Source: Lampris incognitus (taxonomy: Eukaryota > Chordata > Actinopteri > Lampriformes > Lampridae). Taken from it: a stretch of DNA of 64,000 nucleotides. Both the position numbers and the translations under genes were made by a program. Position 1 is the stretch's first letter. Every line of letters starts with the position of its first letter. Below the pieces are notes generated by a model, which did no database searches, had not been told where the DNA came from, and saw only the letters and a list, made by a program, of their open reading frames with translations. The stretch is from assembly GCF_029633865.1 (NCBI RefSeq), contig NC_079219.1:13068137-13132136 (forward strand). Direction: 5' to 3'. Positions 1 through 11,025 of this stretch are shown here, piece by piece.

Positions 1-1500
1 CACCTGGGCGTGGAGAAATGTAAAAGGAGAGCGAGAGAGGCAGTTTATTGGCCGGGCATCAACAAAGACATAGAGGAGATGATACAGAAATGTGAAACAT
101 GTCTCAAATATCATTACAAACAAACAAAAGAGCCTATGCTAATAGCAGACCCACCCACTGCACCATGGCAAAAAGTAGGCAGTGATTTATTTCATCTACA
201 TGGCAAGGACTATCTTCTGGTGATAGACTATTATTCTAACTATCCAGAAGTTGCACAACTGTCCAGTACATCAGCACAGTCTGTCATCACACACATGAAA
301 GGGTTTTTTGCCAGACATGGAATTCCACAATGTGTCGTCAGTGACAATAGTCCACAATATGACTGTGGTGAGTTTAGTGAGTTTGCAAAGCAATATGGAT
401 TTAAACATGTCACCTCCAGCCCTTTGTATCCACATGCTAATGGGCAGGCTGAAAAAGGGGTCAAAATTGTAAAGAGACTGTTAAAAAAGGCAAAAGACTG
501 TAAAGCTGACCCTTACCTGGCTTTGCTAAGCTACAGGGCTGTAGCTCTGGAGTGTGGAGCGTCTCCTGCTGAGCTACTCATGCATCGCAAGCTGCGCACC
601 ACACTTCCACACATTCCAAGACACAAGGATAACAAAAACAACGACACACTGACTGACAAAAGGATAAGACTCAAGTACAGACAGAAAATGAACTATGACA
701 AAACAGCAAGGCATCTGGAACCTCTTAAGGAAAGAGATGTTGTGAGGATTGAGGGTCCTGAGTTCTGGGACAGGAAAGCAACAGTCCTCAGTCAAGTAGG
801 TCCCAGGTCTTTTGTGATCAAGACAGAGAATGGACAAGTGTTAAGGAGAAACAGGAGGAGTCTGTTAAAGACTCAGGACATTGAGAATCAAGCCGAGGAG
901 ACTGGATCTGAACAGCGAGAGGGTGCTACACCAGATGTGCACCACAGTGAGCCTCCTTCACCTTCCCCAATGACTGTGACACTGAGAAGGTCTACCAGAC
1001 CTAGGAAGCCTCCTGGGAGGCTCATAGAACAAGAGTGAACTGTTCAGCTAATATAATGTGAAAGAAAGTTGTTGACATGATATGTTATGATGTGTTATTG
1101 ACTTTAACAGTTGTGTAAAATGTGAAGAACAATACTGTAATTCAGTGTTTGATATTCATTTGATTCGGTCAAGGAGATTAATTGTATTTTGGAATACATG
1201 TAGAGTCTATGGGCTAGACTACATTTTGTGTTGCACTGAGTTGATGCATATGGTATATGGTTTATGTTGTGTTTGCCTGTTTGGAAGGGGGATGTAGTGA
1301 TATGTGGTAGCAGACGGTCACCCATAGGTGGCAGTATAACCTCAAGGGACCTCTGTGAAATTGAATGTGATTACAGGTAGTAGAAGAAGCATTAGAGCGA
1401 GACAACGTGAGTTACAAAATAAACAGCTAGCTGAAGCTAGCATAAAGTTCAAGTTGAAGCTTTATTTTATAAGCATAAGAACTTTACACTGGTTTCAACA
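1..1500 (+). mobile_element. Ty3/gypsy LTR retrotransposon, 3' part (integrase and 3' LTR)
   Basis: The frame enters from the left edge and stays open to a stop at 1036-1038. It encodes an integrase: an N-terminal H..H..C..C zinc-binding segment in the first 40 residues, then a core with the acidic positions in DYYSNY, VSDNSPQY and GQAEKG, then a basic C-terminal tail. A noncoding spacer leads to a purine-rich tract (GGAAGGGGGA, about 1283-1292). The 3' LTR runs 1293-1500, starting TG and ending CA. The element continues beyond the window, so its 5' half, second LTR and age cannot be judged. The visible part looks unbroken. Fossil of the Metaviridae type; not the same subfamily as the gypsy element at 4.4-9.6 kb. 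Confidence 0.9.
1293..1500 (+). repeat. 3' LTR of the left-edge gypsy element
   Basis: It begins TGTAGTGATATG directly after the purine tract and ends GGTTTCAACA. An AATAAA-type signal is visible inside. The partner LTR is outside the window. Confidence 0.75.
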
Positions 1501-1879
1501 TTGTAAAACTGAAAATACAAACAAATGGGTATAGATTACTAAACACATACAGCTTACATGAAATTGCTTTTTAGCATGAAATATAACATGTCACAATTAA
1601 CAATAACATTTATTTCTTTAGCATTATCCGGATATAGACAGCCAAACAACAAACTAGCATAAGAACTTAGCAAACATGAGAACGTGTGTCAATTAGTCAG
1701 ATGCTAGCTAGGGAGCTGTCAGCTTGAATGAGCTTCTGAGTTAGCTAAAATGGGTTAGCTAGCAACATCAAGACAACAAGAAACGTCTTCTAGTACTATG
1801 TAGCTTAACTAAAATTACGTTTCAGCTCTAACATGTAAGTGCTGATACTCACAGACATATCTACTCCAAGCTACGGCGT
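1501..1879. other. Non-coding flank
   Basis: AT-rich sequence with several GCTAGC/GTTAGC short palindromes of the kind common in percomorph noncoding DNA. No gene or recognisable element seen. Confidence 0.5.
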
Positions 1880-2935
1880 AATTTATGGGGGGGGGGTCAG
1901 GGGGGACATGTCCCTCTCAATATTTAGAAGAGATGAATTTGTCCCCCCCAAAAAATATATATCATGAATGATAATGTTAACTCCTTCGCCAAAAAAGGTA
2001 AAATAACAACACAGACAGACGAACTACTTAAAATGTCATTCATACTTGTTTTCCAACGATTTCATACACCCCTATGCTTGGACCATACCATTTTAACCTT
2101 GCCACTGGGATTGCCGACCTCGTTGCTGTCTTGCAGTTGCTCCTGACAACCAGGAGACCGGAGCATGAATGGTCGTGTAAGCGAGTGTAAGTAACGTAGC
2201 TAGCCAGCTTGCTTGTCTAGCCCAGTACACCACCCTTTCTTACCTTTGAGGTTTCTGAGTTAGATTTTCTTACGTATTTCCGGATGAATTATAGCCTTAT
2301 CTTATAACTTGTGTTTGGAGTTATCAGTTCAGACCCCCTCACGAACTAGCTAGCTAGCGCTTGCTAACAGTAGCCCCTAGACGTTTATGTCAGCTTAAAT
2401 GAACTTGAACTGATCATTTCGGGCACATGCGATAACATAACAGGTACATCTACAAACCAGTTTGTGCCAAGGGTATTGTATTAGTTCAAATGCATCTACT
2501 ACTTTCATTCACAGAGTCAACATGAGCAAGAGGAAAGTAACAGTTTCCTTTTTTGGAACAGACATTGTGTAGTGATTATTAGACTAATCTTTATGTTAAA
2601 TACAAAGTGAAGTATTGTTATTTTTGTGAATCCAACTGTTTGTGAATAATGGCTGAAGGAGAATAAATATTTGAAATACATAATGACAGTCTACTTCATT
2701 ATTTTCCTTTTTGTGTCACTATAGGCTAGCCTATCTGAAAGTTGTTTTTCTTTTACATAAATTAGACATTTCCACAATAAATTGATGTAGAAAAAAAGTA
2801 AATTGGTGCATACAAATTCACCAGAATGCAGGAAATTAAATGTGTGATGCTCAAAATTTCCAGGGGGAGGTCCCCCTGACCCCCCGCTAAATGTCTCCCC
2901 CCAATGTTCAAGTGAAACTTACTCCCGTGACTCCA
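1880..2935. mobile_element. DNA-transposon-like remnant with inverted G-rich arms
   Basis: A G-run followed by TCAGGGGGGACATGTCC lies at about 1887-1915. The inverted counterpart, GGTCCCCCTGACCCCCC, lies at about 2870-2886. Both are followed outward by short TATGG/ACGG-like sequence. The interior has no long open frame. This arm type is familiar from nonautonomous fish DNA transposons, but I cannot name the family and the ends are approximate. Confidence 0.45.
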
Positions 2936-3284
2936 AGGTTCAAACGAAGAAAAACAGACCGCATTTTACCCACACTGCTTGCTGCTTCATAACGAGCCAA
3001 ACGGAAGATAAACAAAACGAACTCTCAGCTGGTGAAATTAACAGTACCTAAAATAACCAATAGAGGGCAGCACTGTAACACCTAACGTCATAACAAAGCA
3101 TGGGCAGATCTGTCGTCTTCAGTTCTCATGCAGTTATAGAGAGCAGGAAGGAATCTTGTTCTAAGTTGAGTTTTCTGTGTGCATCTCTCCCCTGGAAGAG
3201 AATCCAGTTAATATACAAAAGAGCATGTATTCAGGACAGTAATGTAACACCTAGCTGGGGTCAGGACACTATTTCTTATTTTAT

Positions 3285-3412
3285 CTTTATTTCTATTTGT
3301 TTCTGTTTCTATTTTCTTATCTTGTATCTTGTTCGTTTTTAGTTATTAGAGCGTGAGTGTCTGTAATAGAACCCAATTTGCCCTTGGGCATGAATAAAGT
3401 ATTCTGATTCTG
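3285..3412 (+). repeat. Retroposon 3' tail (LINE-type)
   Basis: T-rich stretch, then CCCTTGGGCATGAATAAAGT followed by two ATTCTG-type units. This is the usual 3' end of teleost CR1/L2-like non-LTR elements. 5'-truncated; no coding sequence left. Confidence 0.5.
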
Positions 3413-3415
3413 GTA

Positions 3416-4257
3416 GTGTTGTCACGATACCCAAATTTTGACTTTGATACCAATACCAAGTTTAGTATCATGATACTCGATACCGAAACATTACTTGAAA
3501 CTGAAATGATACTGATTCTTTACTTGATACGTAATAGATCAAAAACAGAACGTCCACAAGGGTTGATCACGCTTTTTGATTCACAATTTATAAGCAACTT
3601 TGTAACACTGTGAGATGGCTGGAAAAGTCCTAAACAAACTTGTTTTTCGCTGGACCTACAAGTCAGAAAAACACTGACTTAGTGTCAAAATGTTCAGAAC
3701 ATTTTCAACTTGTAAGGGAAGGTCCGATGTTTACCTCAATTCCAATGGTAAAGAAAATAATAGCCACATAAAACCTCTACATCTCTAATTGGAGTGAATG
3801 GATTCTGTGCCTGCTCTAATCTCCTAAAGTGGAAGGGCAGTAAGCTCGCCAATGCCATACCTTGTGTGAGAAGTGAGAAGGACCTGGTTAGTCTCCTTTT
3901 GAAATGTTTCTGGTGTACGTCTGAACAAAACCATATTAAACTGAAAAAAATATATGAAATATGTTTAAAAATAAAACAATTTGAAACAAAATCTTTCAAA
4001 AAATACAAAACATTTTAAGAACAGAATACAGCATCTTTCTATAATAAAATCTTTCCAAATTAGAACACTTTCAGTTTCAAGTAGGCATGCACATTCTTCA
4101 CAACATCCTGTGATATATCAGTCTATGTTTAAGACAGGCCCTTTGCCTGTTTTAGCGGGGGTCAGCCCTATGTTCGTTCAGCCCTATGTTCCCTCATGAC
4201 TGATATAGTAGTTAGGTTAGAGGGAACATAGGGTTGAGGGAACATAGGGTTGAGAGA
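3416..4257 (-). mobile_element. hAT-like 3' noncoding end with a CCCTATGTTCCC hairpin
   Basis: The stretch begins TAGTGTTGTCACGATACC, a terminus often seen on fish hAT-type elements. It ends at the stop codon of the hAT transposase fragment on the minus strand. Two units of CAGCCCTATGTTC (about 4157-4196) are answered by two inverted units of GAGGGAACATAGGGTTG (about 4220-4254), giving a strong potential hairpin. Joining the terminus, hairpin and transposase into one element is inference; no matching terminus was found on the far side. Confidence 0.4.
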
Positions 4258-4424
4258 TCATAAGGCCGAGGGAACACAGGCATGCTCCGGTTTTAGGTTC
4301 TTGGCCAGGAATACAAGTGTGTCCACAGGCCCCTCTGTCAGCCTTATGCACCTGGGACTGACAATGATGCCACAGGTGCTGAAAACGCGTTCTGAGGCAC
4401 AAGTGGAAGCTGCAATGCACGTAT
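4258..4424 (-). pseudogene. hAT transposase, C-terminal dimerisation region (part 2)
   Basis: Translated on the minus strand this reads [17 protein letters not shown], then IVSPR and LVFLAKNL, ending at a TGA at 4258-4260. The SERVFS..G..VS..R signature and the LVFLAKNL end are those of hAT (ZBED-like) dimerisation domains. It continues directly from the segment at 9618-9808; the gypsy element at 4425-9617 sits between them. The two parts share the duplicated GTAT at the insertion point. Only the last ~100 residues of the transposase survive, so this is a 5'-deleted DNA-transposon remnant. Confidence 0.8.
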
Positions 4425-4636
4425 TGTGGAGTTAGAAAACAACGAGACAGGAGACGTGAGAGTAGACGTAGTCGAGGTAGTTTACTAGCTCCAACTTTGC
4501 ATGTCATACATTCGACAACGACACTCAACTGTGTACCGGAAGCGGAAGTGCATTATCTGACCCCTCGCCTCTTCCCTTAAAGGTACACCGTCCTCTTAGG
4601 TGAATGTCTCTAGTTATATAGATGTGGGTCACCACA
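4425..4636 (-). repeat. 3' LTR of the young gypsy element
   Basis: 212 bp, one mismatch to the copy at 9406-9617. The adjoining purine tract (rc of 4637-4650) marks this as the 3' LTR for a minus-strand element. Confidence 0.9.
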
Positions 4637-4745
4637 CAGGCCCCCCCAGAATTCACCTACACAAAACAATGCAAAACAGCAAAAGCGCAAGTCATGAACA
4701 TAAAAATAGACTCTACAACAGAACAGTCAATGACATAGTGCAAAG

Positions 4746-6098
4746 TCACGGGGAAAACAGGTGACGAGTCGGGGGGCGGACTCTGCAGCCATAACGGCTG
4801 CGCTTCATAGGAGGGAAAACAGATGGGGCCGAAACCCGGGCCATAGGCGGGGCCGAAGCAGGAACAGAGGCAGGTGCCGGGGCCGACCTAGGAGGGCGTC
4901 CCCGCCGCGGGGGTAGGGCCAATTGCATTGGCTCCCCAATGTCCAAGTGAGCGGGCTTGAGACGGTCAATAGCGACCCGCTCCGGCCTGCCCCCCATGTC
5001 CACCACAAAGTTCTTATCCCCCGCCTCCAGGACGCGGAAGGGCCCGTCGTATGGGGGCTGCAGCAGGGACCGATGGCTGTCGTGCCTAATGAAGACGTAC
5101 CTCGCCAATGGCAGATCCTTGGGGACGTAGGACCGGGGGAGGCAGTGTTGAGACATCGGAACGGGAGCGAAGGCACCGGCAGCGCTCCGGGACGCACTGA
5201 GGTGAGAGGCGGCTGACCAGGGAGCCGTAGCATCCGGAAGAAACTCCCCCGGAACCCGCAGGGGCTGGCCATACACCAGCTCAGCGGAGGAGGTCTGGAG
5301 GTCTTCCTTCGGGGCCGAACGCAGGCCGAGCATGACCCACGGGAGCCGGTCCATCCAGTCGCAGCCAGTGAGGCTTGCCCGCAGAGCGGCTTTCATGTCC
5401 CGATGGAACCGCTCACAAAGTCCGTTGCTCTGCGGGTTGTACGCCGTAGTGCAGTGGATCTTCACCCCCAGGTGCTCAGCGACCGCCGTCCAGAGCTCCG
5501 AGGTAAACTGGGAGCCCCGGTCGCTCGTGATGTCACCCGGCGTGCCGAAACGGGCCACCCAGCAGCCGATGAACGCCTGTGCTACCTCTGCTGCCGTCGT
5601 GGAGGACAAGGGAATAGCCTCTGGCCACCTGGTGGCCCTGTCCACAATAGTGAGGAGGAACGTAAAACCACGGGAGGGGGGCAGGGGACCCACCAGGTCA
5701 ACATTGACGTGGTCAAACCGCCTCTCTGGAACCACAAACGGCGCCAAAGGGGCCTTGGTATGGCGGTGCACCTTGGCGCGTTGGCACACCACACACGAGC
5801 CGGCCCAGGCTCTAACATCCTTACGGAGCCCAGGCCAAACGAACTTGACGCTCACCAGCTTGGTCGAGGCCTTCACTCCCGGGTGGGAAAGGCCGTGGAC
5901 GGTGTCGAAAACTCGGCGCCGCCAGGAAGTAGGCACCAGGGGGCGCGGTTGACCTGTGGAGATGTCACAGAGGAGGGTGGTGTTGGCCGCGTCGAACGTC
6001 ACGTCCTCCAGCCGTAGCGCCGTAGGGGTCGACCGGTAGTCTTGAACGGTCGCGTCCTTGGCTTGGTCCGCTGCCATAGCGGCGTAGTCGAGTCCCAA
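4746..6098 (-). pseudogene. Gypsy pol: integrase part
   Basis: Contains the zinc-binding segment (HPGVKAS... CVVCQRAK), a core with DLVGPL, SDRGSQF and NGLCERFHRD carrying the three acidic positions, and a C-terminal GRPERVAIDRLKPAH module typical of gypsy integrases. Part of the 4425-9617 fossil. Confidence 0.9.
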
Positions 6099-7947
6099 GT
6101 GAACGGCGTTAACAATCGCCCGTGAGGGCAGTCGGCGACGAAGTTATCCTTGCCCGACACGTGTTGTATGTCCGTGGTAAACTCGGAAACCGCCGCCAGA
6201 TGGCGCTGCTGACGCCCAGACCACGGTTCTGAGGTTTTGGCCATACAGAACGTTAGCGGTTTGTGGTCCACAAAAGCGGTGAACTGTCGGCCCTCCAATA
6301 GGAACCTAAAGTGTCTGGTTGCGAGGAAGAGACCCAGTAGTTCCCTTTCAAAGGTGCTGTATTTGCGCTCGCTCTCACGGAGTTGTTTACTGAAGAACGC
6401 CAACGGCTGCCAGCCCCCCCCCCCACCCACTGCTCACACACGGCCCCCACGGCGTAGTCGGAGGCATCCGTTTTAAGGGCTATGGGGGCGGCAGGCGACG
6501 GGTGAGCTAGCAGCGCAGCGTTGGCCAGCGCGGTCTTGGCGGCCACAAAAGCCTCGTCCATCCCCGAAGACCAGTCCAGCTCGTCCTTAGACTTCTTACC
6601 CCGCAGGGCCTCATACAGGGGACACATGATGTGGGCGGCACGGGGCAGGAAACGGTTATAAAAGTTCACCATGCCCAGGAATTCCTGCAGCGACTGTACA
6701 GTGCGGGGGCGGGGGAACATGGTGACAGCATCAACCCTGGCAGGGAGGGGAACGGCCCCCTGTGGAGTGATGTGGTGCCCGAGGAAGGTGATGGACGACT
6801 CCCCGAACTGACACTTAGCTGGGTTGATGATGAGGCCGTGTTCGCTGAGCCTGTCGAACAGCTGTCTGAGGTGCGTCATGTGTTCCTCCGCCGACGCGCT
6901 GGCCACGAGGATGTCGTCTATGTACACAAACAAAAACGGCATGTCGCGGAGCACAGAATCCATAAGGCGCTGAAACGTCTGCGCCGCCCCTTTAAGGCCG
7001 AAAGGCATACGTAAGAACTCAAAGAGCCCAAAGGGTGTGATGACAGCCGTTTTTGGGACATCCAGTGGGTGGACCGGCACTTGGTGATACCCCCGCACTG
7101 CGTCGATTTTGGAATAGATGGCAGCGCCCGCCAGGTGGGTAGAGAAATCTTGTATGTGCGGTATGGGGTACCGGTCGGGGGTCGTGGCATTGTTTAGGCG
7201 ATGGTAGTCCCCGCACGGGCGCCAACCCCCGTCGGCCTTAGTAACCATGTGAAGAGGGGAAGCCCACGGGCTGTCAGAACGGCGGACAATGCCGAGGCGC
7301 TCCATAGTCGAAAACTCCTCCCTGGCTATTGCGAGCTTGGCCGAGTCGAGGCGTCGGGCCCGGGCGTAAACTGGGGGGCCCACTGTGGTGATATGATGTT
7401 CCACGCCGAGCTTGGCCACCGCCGAGGAGAAGGTGGGTGTGGTGAGCTCGGGGAAATTGGCGAGCAGGCGTTGGTATGGATCCCCGGTGGAGAGTGTGTT
7501 AGCGAGGCACAGCGCTCCAGCCCCCCCAAGCGTGCAGGGGTATGACGCAAAAGAGACGGCATCAATCACGCGACAGTTTTTAACATCCACCAGCAGGTTG
7601 AAAGCACAGAGGAAATCCGCACCTAGGAGCGGGGTGGATACAGCAGCCATCACAAAGTCCCAGCCGAAACGTCGGCCGCCAAAACACACGTCCACATGTC
7701 TGATACCGTACGTCCCAATGGACGTGCCGTTGGCGGCGTCCATCTGGGGGCCGTGACTGTCGGTCATCGTGTCCACAGCTTGTGCTGGTAGTATGCTGCG
7801 TTGAGCGCCAGAGTCAACCAGCAGCCGCCGGCCCGACAAGGAGTCTCTAATGAACAACAGCTTGCAGTCACGGCCGGCGCCCATAGCCGTTAACGAGCGC
7901 CGGCCTTGGCGTTTCCCTGAACCCTGTAACTGCAGGGTTTGCGACAC
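5999..7947 (-). pseudogene. Gypsy pol: protease, reverse transcriptase and RNase H part
   Basis: An aspartic-protease-like LLVDSGAQRS comes first. Reverse-transcriptase blocks follow: DYHRLNNATTPDRYPIPHIQ, FLRMPFGLKGA, FVYIDDILVAS. The RNase H region follows, with LKTDASDYAVGA, FFSKQLRESERKYSTFEREL and FVDHKPLT. This order is normal for Ty3/gypsy. Broken; part of the same fossil. Confidence 0.9.
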
Positions 7948-8162
7948 TGTTTTGCTTTTGCCCCAAACCTGGCATGGTAATAACAGAGCCCGTCGTCAGG
8001 TTGGCGGCGGGCTGTCACCGCAGCCGCGGTGTCCATATAGTCGTACACAGGTGGTGGTGGAGCGGTCTTGTGGGGTAGCAGGTGTAACGGGGGCAGTCCT
8101 ATGCTGTTCTTTGCTGGTCAGCCTGCTGCACGCCCGTCACTCTCATCATTAGCTCTGCGTTG

Positions 8163-8806
8163 TGTTCTATTTTGGGTGGGGCCCCAGGTGTTGTGGGGGG
8201 CCCTCGGTCTCTCATCATCATCATCATCACCATCATGATCAAGGAAGGAGGGGGGACACACAGGACTCTATTTGGCCCACCTTGCCATTTATTTTGGTTT
8301 CAAACCCTTCGATAAACGTCCAGTCCTCCAGCTGGAGCGGTGTTTCTTACGGACGTGGGGGTCGAAGCTCAACCACTGCCCGGACTTCACTCGTGTGCGT
8401 TAGAAGGAGAAACCGTCCACGGGACTCCGATGTAAGAAAGGATAAACAAGTATTTTATCCCACAGCTTGCAGTATCTTCTTACAGGGATACTCAAGGTTA
8501 CGTTCTCCTCAACCAGCAAAACTGTGCTACGGTAAGAAACACGCGTGGCTCGGCTCGATCGCTGCTTGAGACTCCTCCCACAAAACAAAAATGGCCTCTC
8601 CCGCGTTCCCTCTTCCGTGTACCCACAAGACCTCTCTCTTAAAGCGACAGTACAGGTATATGACGGTCGTTATAAAACATACATAAAAGTAAATAATGAC
8701 ATAAAATAAAATGTAGTAAACACAAATAACAGCACACAGACAGGATTTGGTGATATTTCATACTCAAAACAAAATAAAATAAAAACATTAATTTTAACCT
8801 GGTTAC
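8163..8806 (-). mobile_element. LTR-like insertion inside the gypsy gag
   Basis: The gag frame is interrupted between a segment ending FVHALC (about 8810) and one resuming with a C-terminal gag signature (CYYHARFGAKAKQCRKPC, about 7930-7990). The intervening DNA starts TGTAACCAGG on the minus strand, has a TATA-like box and an AATAAA, and ends AACA, all consistent with a solo LTR of another family. No clear target duplication was found, so ends are approximate. Confidence 0.45.
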
Positions 8807-9368
8807 ACAGGGCATGCACAAACTGTTGCCGGCTGGCCAGGAAAACCCTGTCTGCTTCAGCAGCCAGAGAACGGTAGTCCTTGGAGGCGGCGAGAGGAGA
8901 ACTGGCCAGTGCTGTGCGTACAGGTGCGGGGAGCTGCCTCAGAAAAATGTGTGTGAAAAGAAAGGCCGTATCAGCCGATCCCAGCACAGACAGCATTTTT
9001 TCCATTAACTCAGACGGTTTGCCGTCGCCGAGGCCATTCGGGGACAGTAAACGGTCTGCCTTCTCCAGCTCCGACAGTTCAAATAGCTTCAGGAGGAATG
9101 TCTTTATAGCATCGTACTTGCCAGCAGCTGGCGGAGCTTCCAACAGTGTCATTGCTCGCGCCGTTGTCGATGCGTCTAACGCCGCCACTACGTGGAAGTA
9201 CTGCGTTACATCCTGCGTTATCCCTCTCAGCTGGAACTGGGCTTCCACATGTTGAAACCACGGCCATGGATTATGCTGCCAAAAGTCGGGTAGCTTCACA
9301 GTAGCGGTGTAAATGCTAGCGTTAGCAATAGCCATGTTGTTAGCACCGGCGTCGTCGTTGTCAGACAT
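8670..9368 (-). pseudogene. Gypsy gag, N-terminal part
   Basis: Starts MSDNDDAGANN about 37 nt inside the 5' LTR. It shows capsid-like sequence with KLPDFWQHNPWPWFQHVEAQ and FLRQLPAPVRTAL, as in retrotransposon gag of vertebrate gypsy elements. The last 40 or so codons before the stop belong to the inserted LTR-like DNA, not to gag. Confidence 0.8.
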
Positions 9369-9405
9369 ACTCGTATAAGTAGTTCGATCATGTCGGGGTC
9401 ACCAA

Positions 9406-9617
9406 TGTGGAGTTAGAAAACAACGAGACAGGAGACGTGAGAGTAGACGTAGTCGAGGTAGTTTACTAGCTCCAACTTTGGATGTCATACATTCGACAAC
9501 GACACTCAACTGTGTACCGGAAGCGGAAGTGCATTATCTGACCCCTCGCCTCTTCCCTTAAAGGTACACCGTCCTCTTAGGTGAATGTCTCTAGTTATAT
9601 AGATGTGGGTCACCACA
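9406..9617 (-). repeat. 5' LTR of the young gypsy element
   Basis: Near-identical partner of 4425-4636. The primer-site-like sequence TTGGTGACCCCGACATG (rc) abuts it on the inner side, which marks it as the 5' LTR on the minus strand. Confidence 0.9.
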
Positions 9618-9808
9618 GTATATTGTTTTGCAAAATACACAAGGATGGGCAGGCTCTTTTCCTCATCTTTCCACCAGGAAAGTGGGTCTTCCACTCCACT
9701 TATCTCTTTAATTTGGCTGTAGGTGTCAAATTCATTCATGAGTCTTTCAATGGGGGTCTTTTCGAGGTGCACTCTGAGATTGTACCGTCGTCCCCCTCTT
9801 TTCCAGTG
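9618..9808 (-). pseudogene. hAT transposase, C-terminal region (part 1)
   Basis: Minus-strand translation gives KTPIERLMNEFDTYSQ, then DPLSWWKDEEKSLPILVYFA and KQY, a classic pre-dimerisation stretch of hAT transposases (W.....FP.L...A). The frame is cut by the gypsy LTR and resumes at 4424. Upstream it is lost where a MITE begins at 9803. Decayed DNA transposon, no longer functional. Confidence 0.8.
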
Positions 9809-10187
9809 TTACACCAGATGGGTTACTGCGAGGCAATAATGGTGGCGCAGCCGCCAAATATCATGGGAGTAAAGTAACAAGCATGAAACCGTCCAGACCC
9901 ACGGTGGTGTTACACCGAAATCTGTGATCTTTCAGATTATGTGACCACGCTTTTAAAACATGCAATTTCGGACAGGATACGGCAGTCAGATCGATGCGGT
10001 TAAATTTAGACATAAAATTACACATGGTTAAGATTAGGCGCTCTGTTCTGTTGGAGACGGTTATTTTTTTGACGTGGGTTTGGTGTGGTTAAGATTTGGA
10101 TTAGCATCTGGGGGGACGGCCGAAATAGCGTGTTTTAAGGGCAGGGTCCCATAATCTGAAGGGTCACAGATTTTGGTGTAACACTGG
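9803..10187. mobile_element. MITE with CCAGTGTTACACCA termini
   Basis: Perfect 14-bp terminal inverted repeats: CCAGTGTTACACCA at 9803-9816 and TGGTGTAACACTGG at 10174-10187. A second, longer inverted pair starts inside (from about 9906 and ending about 10184) with the shared ATCTGTGA..TTCAGATTATG core. No coding capacity. Family not identified. Confidence 0.65.
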
Positions 10188-10202
10188 CAGTCACTTGATT
10201 TA

Positions 10203-10372
10203 ACAATTCCGGGGAGAGCGTGTATGTTCGGAACAACGGGCCTTCGTCGCAATGGCCGTTTGTTTTCGGGATAACGGGCTGTCGGACAAATTGCCTTTCG
10301 GTCCAACTGGACATTTTTTGGACTATTGGGGTTTCGGAATAATGGGCCGTACTACTTGTAGTAGCAGTAGTA
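10203..10372 (+). repeat. Degenerate CGGAAyAAyGGGC repeat
   Basis: Units such as CGGAACAACGGGCCTTCG, GGGATAACGGGCTGTCGG and CGGAATAATGGGCCGT recur in one orientation with irregular spacing. This looks like a diverged minisatellite or the subterminal part of a DNA transposon. Confidence 0.4.
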
Positions 10373-10762
10373 GTGGGGCCGTCGGAACAGTGGCATGGCA
10401 GTCATGTAGCGAGTAGCCCTATGCTATTTAGCCATTTAACCGTTTTAAAGAGCACCAAAATGAGACAACAGCAGCTTAATACATTTTTCGTTTTGGAACT
10501 CACGTTTTCTAATATGCATGTCATGCTACTTACGGTACAGAGTAGGCCTGACATTGATACGCCACGTAGCTCGTGTAATTTAGCAACTCAACACCATCCT
10601 ACCAGCTAGCTAGCCAGCTAGCTTATTCGCTAACCTGTTGTGTTTTGTACTCCCGGAGAGGTCTTAGTGTCTGTCACTGAGGTGCTTGGCGATGTTTGAA
10701 GTGTTTCCTCCTTTGCGCGACACTGTTTTATAGCACCGTTTGCACACACGCTTCGATTGTTG

Positions 10763-10882
10763 TGGCTAGATGGGATACAGCCACGGACGGAAGTGACGCA
10801 AAATCTCACCGGGCGTATTTCGTTGCTATTGCGATAGCTAGTCTAACTAATCTCCTGAGCTACCACGAGTTTGGACTTTGGT
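10763..10882 (+). repeat. Direct repeat copy 1 (partner at 11662-11783)
   Basis: Starts GGGATACAGCCACGGACGGA and ends near GTTTGGACTTTGGTTTATAA. About 85 percent identical by eye to the copy 900 bp downstream. Confidence 0.7.
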
Positions 10883-11025
10883 TTATAAAGCCATATGAAT
10901 GATGAGTCAGATGAATTAGTTTTACTTAAAATTTCACTTAATAAAAACTGGTAATTGTGTATTTTAAATGAAATATCACTGTTGCTTGTGCATAGATACT
11001 GCTTCCCAATGCTAGTGTAAACTAA

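Larger units (their letters stand above)
4425..9617 (-). mobile_element. Ty3/gypsy LTR retrotransposon with two LTRs, young
   Basis: Two 212-bp direct LTRs (4425-4636 and 9406-9617) begin TGTGGAG and end CACCACA on the plus strand and differ at one position. GTAT flanks both sides (4421-4424, 9618-9621), a 4-bp target duplication. Minus-strand order is LTR, a primer-site-like TTGGTGACCCCGACATG, gag, protease, reverse transcriptase, RNase H, integrase, a purine tract TCTGGGGGGGCCTG, LTR. The LTR similarity suggests a recent insertion, roughly 0.5 percent divergence. The coding part is broken, with about three to five breaks, plus an LTR-like insertion. It landed in a hAT transposase copy. Fossil. 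Confidence 0.93.

Noticed and set aside
4805-7947. Long plus-strand open frames opposite the gypsy pol region
   Set aside because: Antisense shadows of GC-rich coding sequence; no family similarity.
8162-8569. Histidine-rich open frame
   Set aside because: Arises from a CAT repeat within the LTR-like insertion of the gypsy fossil; no supporting motif.
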